Part shown: piece after piece, positions 18,858 through 29,008 of the stretch
Position numbering within the stretch: the first letter of the stretch is position 1
How the letters are laid out: each line of letters opens with the position of its first letter
Assembly: GCA_963798795.1 (NCBI GenBank)
Contig: CAWCUZ010000001.1
Span: 868,001-932,000, forward strand
Source of the DNA: CAWCUZ01 sp963798795
GTDB lineage: Bacteria > Acidobacteriota > Vicinamibacteria > Vicinamibacterales > SCN-69-37
DNA: 64,000 nucleotides
Direction of reading: 5' to 3'
Made by a program: the position numbers and the translations under genes
The notes under the pieces: generated by a model
What the model saw: the letters and a program-made list of their open reading frames with translations, nothing else
Told to the model about the DNA's origin: nothing
Database searches by the model: none

Positions 18858-21800
18858 TCAGTATCGAATGACGTAGATCAGATCGACGCCACTGGAGTTC
18901 CCGCGCCGGTTCAACTGCGTCTGCTGCACGCCTTGCGCGACCGACGTGACCAGGCGGAGCGCATCGGTCAGGCGGTACTCGACCGTCAGCTCGTTGGCTT
19001 CCTGCGAGCCGAACTGGTGCCGGATGCCCACGTACAGCGAGCCGAACTGATTGCCGAGCGAGACGCTCGGCGCGCCGTTCGCGCCGCTCGGCTGGATTTC
19101 GAACAGGTCGACGTTCAGCGCGCGCGCGACCGAGTCGGCGATCGGGGTCGCGATCGCGCCCGCCGCCATGTCGGCCGCCTTCTGGCCGAGCGCCCCCCGC
19201 TGCGAGGCGCCCAGCTGGTTGATCGGCTGATTGAAGATGATGAGCGACAGGATGTCGCCCTGATCGAGCGGCGGATCGGACGACAGCGTCAGCGCGGGGT
19301 CGCGCATCGAACCGCCGACCCGCACCCGCGCCGTCACCCCGGAAATCTCGCGCTCCGCCGTGACGTCGAGCGCCGGATTGATCGGCGACCCGGCGCGGAA
19401 GCGCACCTGGCTGCCGTCGACGAGCTCGAAGCGCCGGCCCTGGAACTGGTAGTAGCCGCGAACGGTCCGCAGGTCCCCGAGCAGCGTCACGTCGCCGCCC
19501 GCGGGCTTGCGCAAGTCGAGCGTGCCGCCGACCGTGAGGTTGATGTCCCCCAGCCCGGTCGAATCCGCCCCCCACTTGCAGCCCGCGTCCCCGCAGCACG
19601 AGGTTGTCGGGCAGCTCGACCTTCATGTCCAGGACGGGCCCCGTGCCGGTGCTCTCGGCATGCGACGCCGGCGCCGGCTGGCCGGTCGGCGGCGCCGCGC
19701 GGGCCGTGGTCGAATAGGCGCTGCTCGTGACCGCGCCCAGCAGTTCGTCGACCTCGATGCGGCCATCCGCGAGGTGCACCGTGCCGGTCACGTGGGGCTG
19801 CGACAGTTGCCCCGTGATCTGGAGGTCGGCGCCCACGGCCAGCGTGCCGAACCGGTTGTTCAGGACGTGCAGGCTGTCGGTCGCCACGTGCACGTCGAGC
19901 GATCGCGTGCCGCCGCCAATCAGGCCTTCCACCCCGCCGGTGGTCGTCAAGCCATGACCATCGGCGTCCTCGAGCCGGAACTGATCGAAGATCACTCCGT
20001 GCCCCGTGAAATCGAGAGCCGCGTTCACGTCCCGGTAGGTCACCCCGGTGGCAGGCACCTGGAACTGCACGTCGGTCAGGCTCGCCGACCCGTCGACCCG
20101 CGGCGCCTGCAGGGATCCCGTGACGTGCAGATCGAACGTCGACAGCCCCTGGAGGCTGGTGATTTCGTTCGTCGCGGCCTGGAAGATGCCGACATCAATC
20201 GGCGTGCTCGTCACCCGGATGTCCAGCGCGGCCGGCGCGCTCGCGGCGATCGGAACCGTGCCGTCGATCGAGAAGCGGTTCTCGCCGGACTGCTGGAGCA
20301 CGATGCCGACATGCGCCACCTGCTGCGCCAGCTCGACCTGGGCGGTGAGCGCCTGGTACGCCACCTGTTCGATCCGGCCGTCGGTCACCGAAAACGTCGC
20401 GGTGGCCGACGGCGACGCCAACGTGCCGGTCACGGTCGCGTCGCCGTTGAGCCTGCCGGCGAGTTGCCGCTGCCCCAGCAGCAGGTGGTTCAGGTCGGCG
20501 ACCTGGACGTCGCTCACCTCCAGGTGCAGCCCGTTCGGTGGCGCCGCGCCGGCGGTGGCCGGCGGCACCGAGGCCGTGAACGGAATCGTCCCGGACACCG
20601 CGATGCGTTGATCTCCGTGCACCAGCGTGAGCTCTTCGACGGCGAGACGGTCGCGCGCGTACTGAATGGCGGGCGCTGTCCCCTCGGCCAGCTGCCACAC
20701 ATCGTCCGGCGGACCGAAGGCGAACCGCCGCAGGTGGATCTCCTGGTGATCCGGGTGGAACAGCACGCGCGAGTCGAGCGTGAGCGACCGTTCCGGCTCG
20801 ACCAGCGTCGTCCGGAGGTCGAGCGTGTTGTCGTGGTACTTCGTCTGCGCCGTCAGCCGCTGGATGTCGAATCCCGCGGCCTTGATGAACGTGCCGGTGA
20901 GGCTCGCGTCGACCGACAGTGCTGACGGATTCAGGTCCGGCATCGTCGCCGTGCAGTCGGCGGTCAGCGTGAGCGCATCGACCTTGCCGTCGTAGGCGAA
21001 CGCCCGGGCCGAGAGCGTGCCGGTGGCGGTGAGCGCTTCGCGCGGGCCGGTGACCGTCGCTTCCAGATGGACGCCGCCCGAGAATCGGCTGGCCGATTTC
21101 ATCGCCGATGGCCTCCAGCTTGTTCGTGTCGGCCTTGACCGTCAGGTTCGATCGCCCGCGATCGCCGAGCGCGGCGGTGCCGCTGGCCGACGCCTGCACG
21201 CCCTCGCCCTCCGCATTCAGCTGCCGGACGGTGAGCAGCCCGTCCTGGTTCGACGCATCGAGCTCGAGACGGTCGACCGTGAGGCCCGCAATCGAGGACT
21301 CGTGGAGCGTGACCTGGGCCGTGCCCTCCAGATTCGCGGGCGCGACCGGCTGCTTCAGGTCACCGAACGTGAGGCTCGCGTTGGCGACGCCGTTCACGTC
21401 GAAGGCCGGCGCGGCGATGCCGGCCAGCCGGTTCGTGACGTGCTCGAACGGCCCGCGGACCTGCAGCTGCAGCGTCTGACCGTCGAGCCGCACGTCGAGA
21501 TCCATCCCCCGCACCCTCGCGTCGGCGATCGACGACGGTCCGAGCGAGGCCGTCGCCGTCAGGTGCCGGGTGGCGGGGGCGCTGCCGCCTCCCTCGACGT
21601 GAAAATCGCCCGTGATGTCGCTATCGAAGCGCGGTTCCTGCAGCAGGGCGAGGTCGATCGGTCCGCCCAGCCGGCGGGCGTTCAGGTCCGCGATATGGCC
21701 GTCGGCCGAATACCGGATCGTGCCCTGACGGCTCTCCGCGTGCCCGGTCGATCCCGCCGCGAGCCGCGCCCCCTCGATCGTCGAGCGGTCGAGCGTGACG

Positions 21801-22996
21801 TCTGCCGTCCAGGCCGCGGTGGCCGGCGCGAACGCGCCGGCTGACGCGGCGTTGCCGGGCCGATACTGCACGTGATATCGGCCGGCGAGATCGCTCTGCA
21901 GGGGCGGCACGCTCAGGGTGTCGGGCAGCCGCTGCAGGCTGGCTGATGCGAAGCGACCGGAGATGTCGAGGCCGGCCGGCTCGGTGCCCTTCGGCCCACC
22001 GGCCCCGCGCCACGTGCCGGCGGCCGTCGCAGACCCGCCATAGGCGTGCGCGTTTCCGTTGAACTGCACCACGCCTTCCGAATAGCTGCCGGTCGCCGAC
22101 ACGTCACGCGCTTCGTAGCCGAGCAGCGCCACGCGGGGCGACTGCACCTGGAAGCCGACCGCGGGCGCGCCCTGCCCATCCGGCAGCGTGGCGTGGATCT
22201 GCGCCTGCCCGGTGAGATCGCTCGAGAGCGACGCCTTCCGGAGCAGGTCGCCGAGATCCAGGTTCTGGAAGGTGACGCGGCCGTCGAGCACCCGCGCGCC
22301 CTGTTCCACCTTGCCGTCCAGCGTGCCCGAGGCCGATCCGGCGCTCGTCTTCGCGTCGAACCGCGCGTCCAGATCGGCCACCGGGCCCGTGACGTGCGCC
22401 GAAACCTGCTGCAGCGTGATGTCGTCGGTCTGATCCTGCGCCTGGAGCTGCCGCACACCAATCTCGAACGACTCCGGGCTGTAGGACAGGCTCCCGTCGA
22501 GATTCAGTGACGCGATGTGCCGCGTCTCGCCCTCGAGCGGATCGACGGTCAGGTCGCCGTCGACAATCTTGAGTTCGTCGAACGCGATCGCCGTGCCGTT
22601 GCCTCCGCCCGCCGACGGCTTCGTCAGCTGGGTGACGTTCCAGCCGGCCGGCGTCTGACGCAAGTGAATCACCGGATGGTGCAGCACGAGGCGGCCGAAC
22701 GCCAGGCGACCGCCGACGAGCGTCGCCAGATCGTAGTCGATGCTGGCCGAGTCGATCTGCGCCAGCGGCTGGCCGTTCTGGGTCAGCGTGACGTTGTCCA
22801 CGGTCACGCCGCTGAAGAGCGAGCCCCGCAGTCTGCCGATCGACAACTGGCCGTTCATCGCGTTCGAGGCCCGGCGCTCGGCCTGGCCGCGCAGCCAGTC
22901 CTTGAACCAGCCGGTCTGGATGACGATCAGCCCGATCACCAGCAGCAGCGCGATCGCGCCGACCACCCATAGCCCCCATCGGACCACGCGCCGCAT
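18858..22996 (-). CDS. tamB: TamB-like translocation/assembly protein (two frameshifts)
   Basis: An inner-membrane-anchored, periplasm-spanning beta-helical protein (AsmA/TamB superfamily), now thought to carry lipids or aid barrel assembly. One N-terminal membrane helix (about 8-28) is followed by a very long beta-rich repeat region. The C-terminal DUF490 domain has ALTLSSDPPLDQGDILSLI, LGQKAADMAAG, and ends LTDALRLVTSVAQG...YVIRY. The frame breaks near 21080-21100 and at a six-C run, 19568-19573. Removing one base there joins RGLQVG to DINLTVGGTLDL. Full length is about 1375 residues. The start lies 2 bases after the TamA/BamA-like stop, the classic tamA-tamB pairing. Confidence 0.9.
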
Positions 22997-22998
22997 CG

Positions 22999-24939
22999 TC
23001 AGAACCTCGGTCCGATCCCGAACTGGATGCGCCAGTGCCGTGTTTCAGGCTTGCCGTTGATTACGAGCCGGTCGTACGGGTTGATCTGGAATCCCAGGTC
23101 GGCCCAGACCACGCCGATGGGGGTCGCCACCCGCAGGCCCGGCCCGGCGTCCAGCCGCAGATCGCCCGGCCGGTACTGCCAGTCGTCGCTCCACACGTTT
23201 CCGGCATCCACGAACACCGTCCCGCCGAACCGGCCGTGAATCGGAAACTGCAGCTCCGACGACACTTCGAGCAGGCTGCGGCCGCCGACCGGCTGGTCGC
23301 GCTGATCGAGCGGACTCACCTGGAACCGGCCCCAGCCCCGCAGACTCCGCGCGCCCCCGAGAAAGAACCGCTGCGAGAACGGCACGGTCATCGCATCCGA
23401 CGCCGCGACGGTCCCGATGCGAAGGCCCGAGGCCACGACGAATGGCCCGACCGGCAGGTAGTCGTGTGCCTCGGCCATCAGCTCGTCGAACCGGTAGGTG
23501 CCGCCGAGCCAGGGCGCCGCGTGTCGGTACTGAAGCGAGACGGTCGTGCCCCGCGTCGGCGCCGCCGCGTCGTCGACGGCGATCTGCTCGGCGCCGAATT
23601 CCAGGGCCGCCAGCGTGCCCGATGCCCGTCCGGTGTCCGGGTCGAGACCGAGAGCGATACGCTCCTCGCGCTGCGACACGTCGTCGAGCGCGCTCTGCTT
23701 GATGCCATACCGCAGGTATTCGTTGCTGTAGCCGACGTGCAGGTCGCGACGGATGATCCGGATCGGATCGCGGGTGGTCGCATCGCGCTCGTAGGTCAGC
23801 GTGGCGCGCCCGCCGTAGTTCTGCGAATCGTAGGTGAGCTGGTCGGTGCGCCAGGCGCGGGCGCTCAGCTCGAGCGACAGCCCGCGCCGCAGGAGGTACG
23901 GCTCCAGGAAATCGAATTTCGCGCCGCGCTCGATGGCCGACGCCCGGACCTCCCAGGAGGCCGTACGCGCGCCGCCATAGAAGTTGACGTGGCTCCACTG
24001 CACCAGCGCGCGCGCCTTCTCCTCGGAGCCGTACCCGACGCCCATCTTGAGCCGCCGGGCAGGCGATTCGGCGACCGTGATCTGAACCGGGATGGACGTC
24101 GCGGTCGGATCCTCGGTCACCCGCGGCATCACGTTCGCGAACTCCAGCATCGGCAGATCGGCCAGCCGCTGCTGCGTCTTGATGACCTCGCTTTCGCGAA
24201 ACAGGTCGCCCGGTTGAAAGGTCAGTTCCCGGCGGACGACGTGCTCGTCGTCGGGTGGCACGCCGCGCAGGCTGATCTCGCCGAAAGAGGCCCGGGGCCC
24301 CGGATCCGACTGGAGCGTCAGCTCGACCCGGCGCGGATCCATGCCGGACTGTTCCGTCACGCGCACGGTCGCGTGCGGGTAGCCCTGGTCGCGCAACGTC
24401 TGCGCGGCCTGATCCCGCATGGCCGCCACCTGGCCCCGGTCCAGCGGCTCACCCGCCTGGAGCGGCAGCGCCTCCGGTTTCGGCCGCGCGTCGGCCGGCA
24501 GCTCGTCGAAGCCCTCCAGGTGCACCGCATCGACGAGCACCGGCTGGCCTTCGTCGATCGTCACCGACAGATTGACCGCGTCCCCGGCATCGCTCAGGTC
24601 CACCTGCACGTCGGCGATTTGCGCGTCGGGATATCCACGGTCGGCATAGAACGCCCGCAGGCGCTGCAGGTCCTGCTCGAACGCCGCCCGATCGAAGTAG
24701 TGCTTCGCCGACCACGGGAACCGACCGCTCGCCCGGGTCTGCATGACGTTCTCCAGCTGGCTGTCGCTGAACGCGTCATTGCCTTTGAAGCCGATCGACG
24801 TGACCTTGATGTCCCCGGTCTCGTGGCACGCTGCCAGCGCGACGCTCATCAGCGCGGCACACGCGAAGCCCCACGCAGGAGTGGACCTCACGGTGAGTCG
24901 AGGGTGTGGCAGTGGCATGTCGGCCGTACTGCGAATCAA
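22999..24939 (-). CDS. tamA: TamA/BamA-family outer-membrane protein with lipobox
   Basis: An Omp85-family barrel that pairs with TamB. The N-terminus has a signal peptide ending in LAAC (about residues 35-38, counting from the ATG at 24939; a start at 24918 gives a more usual signal length). This suggests lipidation, as in the TamL variant. POTRA domains follow (IKVTSIGFKGNDAFSDSQL; VDAVHLEGFDELP; FGEISLRGVPPDDEHVV). The 16-strand barrel region contains the L6 signature GGARSLRGWGRF and closes with IQFGIGPRF, a C-terminal Phe as required for barrel insertion. 646 residues. It is translationally coupled to tamB. Confidence 0.92.
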   Translation of the reverse strand: MIRSTADMPLPHPRLTVRSTPAWGFACAALMSVALAACHETGDIKVTSIGFKGNDAFSDSQLENVMQTRASGRFPWSAKHYFDRAAFEQDLQRLRAFYADRGYPDAQIADVQVDLSDAGDAVNLSVTIDEGQPVLVDAVHLEGFDELPADARPKPEALPLQAGEPLDRGQVAAMRDQAAQTLRDQGYPHATVRVTEQSGMDPRRVELTLQSDPGPRASFGEISLRGVPPDDEHVVRRELTFQPGDLFRESEVIKTQQRLADLPMLEFANVMPRVTEDPTATSIPVQITVAESPARRLKMGVGYGSEEKARALVQWSHVNFYGGARTASWEVRASAIERGAKFDFLEPYLLRRGLSLELSARAWRTDQLTYDSQNYGGRATLTYERDATTRDPIRIIRRDLHVGYSNEYLRYGIKQSALDDVSQREERIALGLDPDTGRASGTLAALEFGAEQIAVDDAAAPTRGTTVSLQYRHAAPWLGGTYRFDELMAEAHDYLPVGPFVVASGLRIGTVAASDAMTVPFSQRFFLGGARSLRGWGRFQVSPLDQRDQPVGGRSLLEVSSELQFPIHGRFGGTVFVDAGNVWSDDWQYRPGDLRLDAGPGLRVATPIGVVWADLGFQINPYDRLVINGKPETRHWRIQFGIGPRF

Positions 24940-25046
24940 GTCATGTGCCAGTCAGATGCTCCCAAAACCGCTGGCAGTCCGTCGCGAAGACTTCCCGCGT
25001 GTAGAGATATCGGACACCCGCGGCGGAATGGGAAACTCTCGGAGCT

Positions 25047-25066
25047 CCGGGGTCTTCAGACCCGGC
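25047..25066. repeat. GC palindrome overlapping the rluB stop
   Basis: On the minus strand CGCCGGGTCTGAAGACCCCGG matches the core of the repeat at 11105-11155. The TGA inside it (25056-25058) is the rluB stop codon, so the last residues (RRRV) are encoded by the repeat. It may form a terminator hairpin. Confidence 0.65.
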
Positions 25067-25837
25067 GACGGGGCCCAGGCTTGAAAACTCTGGCCTCCAG
25101 CTGCTGCGCGGTCAACTGCCGGATCTCGGACGGCGTGAGCTCCCGGATCTGTCCCGGCCGAAGCCCAGCCACCGTGAGCGCGCCGAAGCGCGTGCGACGC
25201 AGCGAGGCGACCGGATGTCCGATGCTCTCGCACATCCGGCGCACCTGGCGGTTGCGCCCCTCCCGGAGCACCAGCTGCAGGACGCCCTGCGGCCCGTCCT
25301 TCGACGGCCGCGTCCGGATGAGGCGCACGCGGGCCGGCCGGGTGCGGCGCCCGTCGATCAGGACGCCGCGGCGCGAGCCGGTCGAGGTCGCGTTCGTCCG
25401 GCACGCCCAGAACCACGGCTTCATAGGTTCGTTCGAGCGCGTGGCGCGGATGTGCCACGCGCTCGGCGAAGGCGCCGTCGTTGGTGAGCAGCAGGAGCCC
25501 TTCTGAATCGTAGTCGAGACGGCCGACCGGGATAGAAGTAGCCCCGCACGCCCGCGCGCGCGAGCAGATCGATGACGGTCGTGCGCCGCTGCGGATCGAG
25601 CCGCGTGCTCACGACGCCGCGCGGCTTGTACATGAGCAGGTAGCGACGCGTCCGGCGCGACGTCCGACCCGGCGGCCATCCACCCGGATCTCGTCCGATT
25701 CGGGATCGGCCTTCGCGCCGAGTTCGGTGACGGGCACGCCGTTCACCTCGACGCGGCCCTGCCGGATGAGCGTCTTCCGCCGCGCGGCGCGAGGCCACGC
25801 CGGCCTGCGAGAGGATCTTCTGCAGCCGGATCGGCAC
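25056..25837 (-). CDS. rluB: 23S rRNA pseudouridine synthase, RsuA/RluB family (several frameshifts)
   Basis: Makes pseudouridine in 23S rRNA. Assembled across about four one-base indels (near 25785, 25675, 25527 and 25378) the protein reads: S4 domain (IRLQKILSQAGVASRRAAED, LIRQGRVEVNG), then YLLMYKPRGVVST, the catalytic GRLDYDSEGLLLLTNDG with its Asp, RTYEAVVLG, and the RluB C-terminal LREGRNRQVRRMCE and GHPVASLRRTRFG. The start is a GTG at 25837 preceded by GAGGA. It ends the M50-trpS-scpA-scpB-rluB operon, a conserved order. No part of the protein is missing, so this is not a pseudogene. Confidence 0.88.
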
Positions 25838-25852
25838 GGCGCCGAGCCGTCC

Positions 25853-26468
25853 TCAGTGGATCGACTCGTCGCCGGAGGGGGCGGCGGGCGTCGAACGGCA
25901 GCGGCGTCTGCGGCGCCGGCTCGCCGACCGACGCGGGCAGGTCGAAGCCGAGCAGCTCCGACATGTCCTCGACCTTCGGCAGGTCGGACAGATCGTTCAG
26001 GCCGAAGCGCTCGAGGAACTCGCGCGTCGTGCCATACAGGAACGGCCGGCCGACGACCTGCTTGCGCCCGACGATTTTGACCAGCTTGCGCTCGAGCAGC
26101 GTGCCCAGCACGCCCGCGGTGTTGACGCCGCGGATCTCCGCGATCTCGGGCGCCGTGACCGGCTGCTTGTAGGCGATGACGGCGAGCGTTTCGAGCGAGG
26201 CGACCGACAGCTTCTGCGTCGTCCGCTCGTGGAACAGGCGGCGCACCCACTCGTGGAGTTCGGGCCGCGTGACGATCTGATAGCCGCCCGCCACCTCGAC
26301 CAGCTGCAGCCCGCCCGGGCGATCGTAGTCCTGCCTGAGCGCACTCGATGCGCCGCGACGATGTCCTCCTTCGGCTCGGTGTCGAGCAGCTTGCGTGAGC
26401 GACTTGACCGTCATCGGCTCGGGCGAGGCGAAGATCAGCGCTTCGATGATGGCTTTCAGCTCAGACAT
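25853..26468 (-). CDS. scpB: Segregation and condensation protein B (frameshifts)
   Basis: A winged-helix kleisin-associated subunit of the SMC-ScpAB condensin. The start MSELKAIIEALIFASPEP and the core LSVASLETLAVIAYKQPVT, EIRGVN and LVKIVGRKQVVGRPFLYGTT are diagnostic. The frame is interrupted near 26395 (an extra C in ACGCAAG), near 26340 and near the 3' end around 25880. Read across these, the protein is about 205 residues and ends SGDESIH at 25853, 15 bases before rluB. The ATG overlaps the scpA end by 13 bases. Confidence 0.9.
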
Positions 26469-27275
26469 ACGCCGGGCTGGCTCATGTTAGCCGGCTCGGG
26501 CGCGGGCTTCGACGGCTCGCGCCGGTAGACCCGGATCGGACCGAAATTGCCCTGCTGGAACACGCGGACCAGCTTGAGCCGGATCATCTCGAGCAGCGCC
26601 AGGAACGTGACGATCATGCCCGCGCGGCGTCTGCACGTCGGCGAACAGCTCCTCGAACCCGCACGCCTCCGTCTCGGACAGCCGCGCCATGCAGCTGCTC
26701 GATGCGCGTCTCGATCGGAATCTGCTCGGCGGGGAGCGGCACGCGCGGCCGCTGCCGCGCGCGCTCGAGCACGTGCCGGAACGCGGCCATCAGGCTGAAC
26801 AGATCGACCTCGATCTCCGGTTCCGGCGCGCTCGCCCGACGACGTCGGCGATCAGCCCGTCGGGCCGGCCCCACTGCGCGCTGCGCTGGATCTCGCTGCT
26901 CGTGCAGCAGTTCGGCGGCCGCCTTGAACTTCTGGTGCTCGAGCAGCCGGCGCACGAGCGCCTCGCGCGGGTCCTCGGTCGGGTCTTCCTGCGTCGGGTC
27001 GGGCCGCGGCAGCAGCGTGCGCGACTTGATGTGGATGAGCGTCGCCGCCATCACCAGGAACTCGCCCGCGATGTCGAGGTTCAGCTCCTGCATCAGCTCC
27101 AGGTAGTCGAGGTACTGCTGGGTGATGAGCGCGATCGGAATGTCGTAGATGTCCAGCTCGTGCTTCTTGATCAGGTGCAGCAGCAGGTCGAGCGGGCCCT
27201 CGAAATTCTGGAGGCGGACCGGGTAGTCCTCCGAGGACCGATTCGAAATCCAGGTCCTGCTGCCGGCTCGTCCAT
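26456..27275 (-). CDS. scpA: Segregation and condensation protein A (frameshifts)
   Basis: The kleisin that bridges SMC heads. Recovered segments in order: RLQNFEGPLDLLLHLI (family hallmark), KKHELDIYDIPIALITQQYLDYLE, LDIAGEFLVMAATLIHIKSRTLLP, EALVRRLLEHQKFKAAAELL, FEELFADV, and the winged-helix MIVTFLALLEMIRLKLV with QQGNFGPIRV. About four one-base indels lie between them. The start is set at 27275, 14 bases after the trpS stop; an indel follows within the first 20 codons. The stop TGA at 26456-26458 lies inside the scpB start region. Confidence 0.88.
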
Positions 27276-27289
27276 CGGGCTCGCCGGCT

Positions 27290-28301
27290 TCAGTATCGCA
27301 GCTTTACGGCCTCGCGCACGCGGCGCCATCGTTTCCTCGGCCACGCCGCGCGCCTTGCGCGATCCCTCGATCAGCACGTCCCGCAGGTAGCCGGGCCGGG
27401 CCAGCAGCTCCGCGCGCCGGGTCCGGATCGGCTCGAGCAGCGCGTTGATGGCGGCGGCCAGCCTTCGTCTTCACCTCGACGTCGCCGACCGTGCCCGGCG
27501 CGATAGCGCGCCTTCAGGTCCTCGACCTCGGCGCGGTCGGGGTTGAAGGCGTCGTGGTAGACGAACACCGGATTGCCTTCGACCGTGCCCGGGATGTCGG
27601 CGCGGATCGCGTTTCGGGTCCGTGTACATCTGCCGCACCTTCTTGATGACGATCGTCGGCGCGAGTCCGACAGGTCGATCGCGTTGCCGTAGCTCTTGCT
27701 CATCTTCCGGTTGTCGAGGCCGGGCAGCCGCGGCGTCGGCGTCAGCAGCGGCTGCGGCTCGACGAAGACGGCGCCGTAGAAGTTGTGGAAGCGCCGGACC
27801 ACCTCGCGGGCCAGCTCCAGGTGCGGCACCTGGTCCTCGCCGACCGGCACGACGTGCGCGTTGTAGATGATGACGTCCGCCGTCTGCAGCAGCGGGTAGC
27901 CGAGAAACCCGATGGTCGAGAGGTCCTTCTCCGCGAGCTGCTCGATCTGTTCCTTGTAGGTCGGCACGCGCTCGAGCCAGGGAATCGGCGTCACCATCTG
28001 CAGCAGCAGGTACAGCTCCGCGTGCTCCGGCACGAGCGACTGCACGAAGATCGTGCTCCGCTCCGGATCGATGCCGGCGGCGATCCAGTCGGCGACGTTG
28101 TCGAGGGCGTTCGCGACCAGCCCGCTCGGTGGTCGCATACTCGCTCGTGAGCGCGTGCCAGTCGGCGACGAAGTAGAAGCAGTCGTAGTCGCGCTGCAGC
28201 CGCTCCCAGTTCTGGAGGGCGCCGACCAGGTGCCCGAGGTGCAGCCGGCCCGTCGGCCGCATGCCCGACACAACGCGGCGGTGTGCGGTCACATCAGCCA
28301 T
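27290..28301 (-). CDS. trpS: Tryptophanyl-tRNA synthetase (frameshifts)
   Basis: Charges tRNA-Trp. A class Ic synthetase: the HIGH motif reads LHLGHLVGAL near residue 20, FVADWHALTS follows, then DPERSTIFVQS, GYPLLQTADVIIYNAHVVPVGEDQ and the KMSKS motif in LDNRKMSKSYGNAI. The frame breaks near 28130 (extra G in ACCACCGAGCGG), 27665, 27610, 27500 and 27310, but every family block is present. The corrected end is VREAVKLRY at 27290. The ATG at 28301 overlaps the M50 protease stop by 8 bases. Confidence 0.9.
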
Positions 28302-28917
28302 CGCGAGGATGGCATCGTAGATCGGGCACGATGATCTGCCACAGGACGCCCGTGAACATCAGCGCGTACAGAATCAGGAACCCGTACGGCCGCAGCCGGG
28401 CGATGGCACGGGCCAGCGCGTCGGGCAACGACCCCCAGCGCAGCACGTTGCCGCCGTCGAGCGGCGGCACCGGGATCAGGTTGAACACCGCCAGCAGCAC
28501 GTTGATGACGACCGCCAGGAACAGGACCTGCGGCACGACCCCGTCGCCGACGGGCCGCCCCGCGCCGTTGACCACGGCGTAGCCCGCCGCGGCAGTCGTC
28601 GCCAGCAGCAGATTGCTGATCGGACCGGCCAGCGCCACGATGGCAAAGTCGCGTCTCGGTTCGCGCAGGTGCCGGGCGTCGACCGGCACCGGTTTGGCCC
28701 AGCCGATGAGCGGCAGGTCCGACAGCATCGCCAGCAGCGGAAACAGGACGGTGCCGATCCAGTCGATGTGCGCCAGCGGATTGAGCGTCAGCCGCCCCCG
28801 CAGCCGGGCCGTCGGGTCACCGAGCCGGTTCGCGGTCCAGGCATGCGCCGCTTCATGGAACGAGAGCGAAAACACGAGGACGGCGAATGACGGGAGAAGG
28901 GTCGAGAGCGGCGGCAA
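28294..28917 (-). CDS. M50-family (site-2) zinc metalloprotease
   Basis: An integral membrane protease of 207 residues. The zinc motif is SFHEAAHAW (HExxH) in the first membrane helix, and NLIPVPPLDGG in the third provides the conserved NPDG-like Asp ligand. Four to five hydrophobic helices are seen. It belongs to the compact site-2 protease class that lacks a PDZ domain. Its position in front of trpS-scpA-scpB-rluB is widely conserved in bacteria. The last 8 residues (DLRCHPRD) are unusual and might reflect a frameshift just before the overlap with trpS. Substrate unknown. Confidence 0.9.
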   Translation of the reverse strand: MPPLSTLLPSFAVLVFSLSFHEAAHAWTANRLGDPTARLRGRLTLNPLAHIDWIGTVLFPLLAMLSDLPLIGWAKPVPVDARHLREPRRDFAIVALAGPISNLLLATTAAAGYAVVNGAGRPVGDGVVPQVLFLAVVINVLLAVFNLIPVPPLDGGNVLRWGSLPDALARAIARLRPYGFLILYALMFTGVLWQIIVPDLRCHPRDG

Positions 28918-28936
28918 GGCGCCCAGACTGTACCAC

Positions 28937-29000
28937 GCCGGGTCGGAAGACCCGGCGCTCCATCTGAGGGGTCTGGAGGCCCGGGTCGTCAGACCCGGGC
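28937..29000. repeat. Two GC palindromes between uvrC and the M50 gene
   Basis: Hairpin 1: GCCGGGTC-GGAA-GACCCGGC (28937-28956). Hairpin 2: GCCCGGGTC-GTCA-GACCCGGGC (28979-29000), 8 bases after the uvrC stop. Both belong to the same family as 11105-11155. The second probably terminates uvrC transcription on the minus strand; no other gene fits in the gap. Confidence 0.75.
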
Positions 29001-29008
29001 GACAGCAG

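Noticed and set aside
23035..25506. 823-codon plus-strand open frame opposite the TamA/BamA and rluB genes
   Set aside because: It mirrors the codon structure of the real minus-strand gene, is rich in Arg/Ala/Gly/His without any domain, and the opposite strand has full POTRA and barrel motifs.
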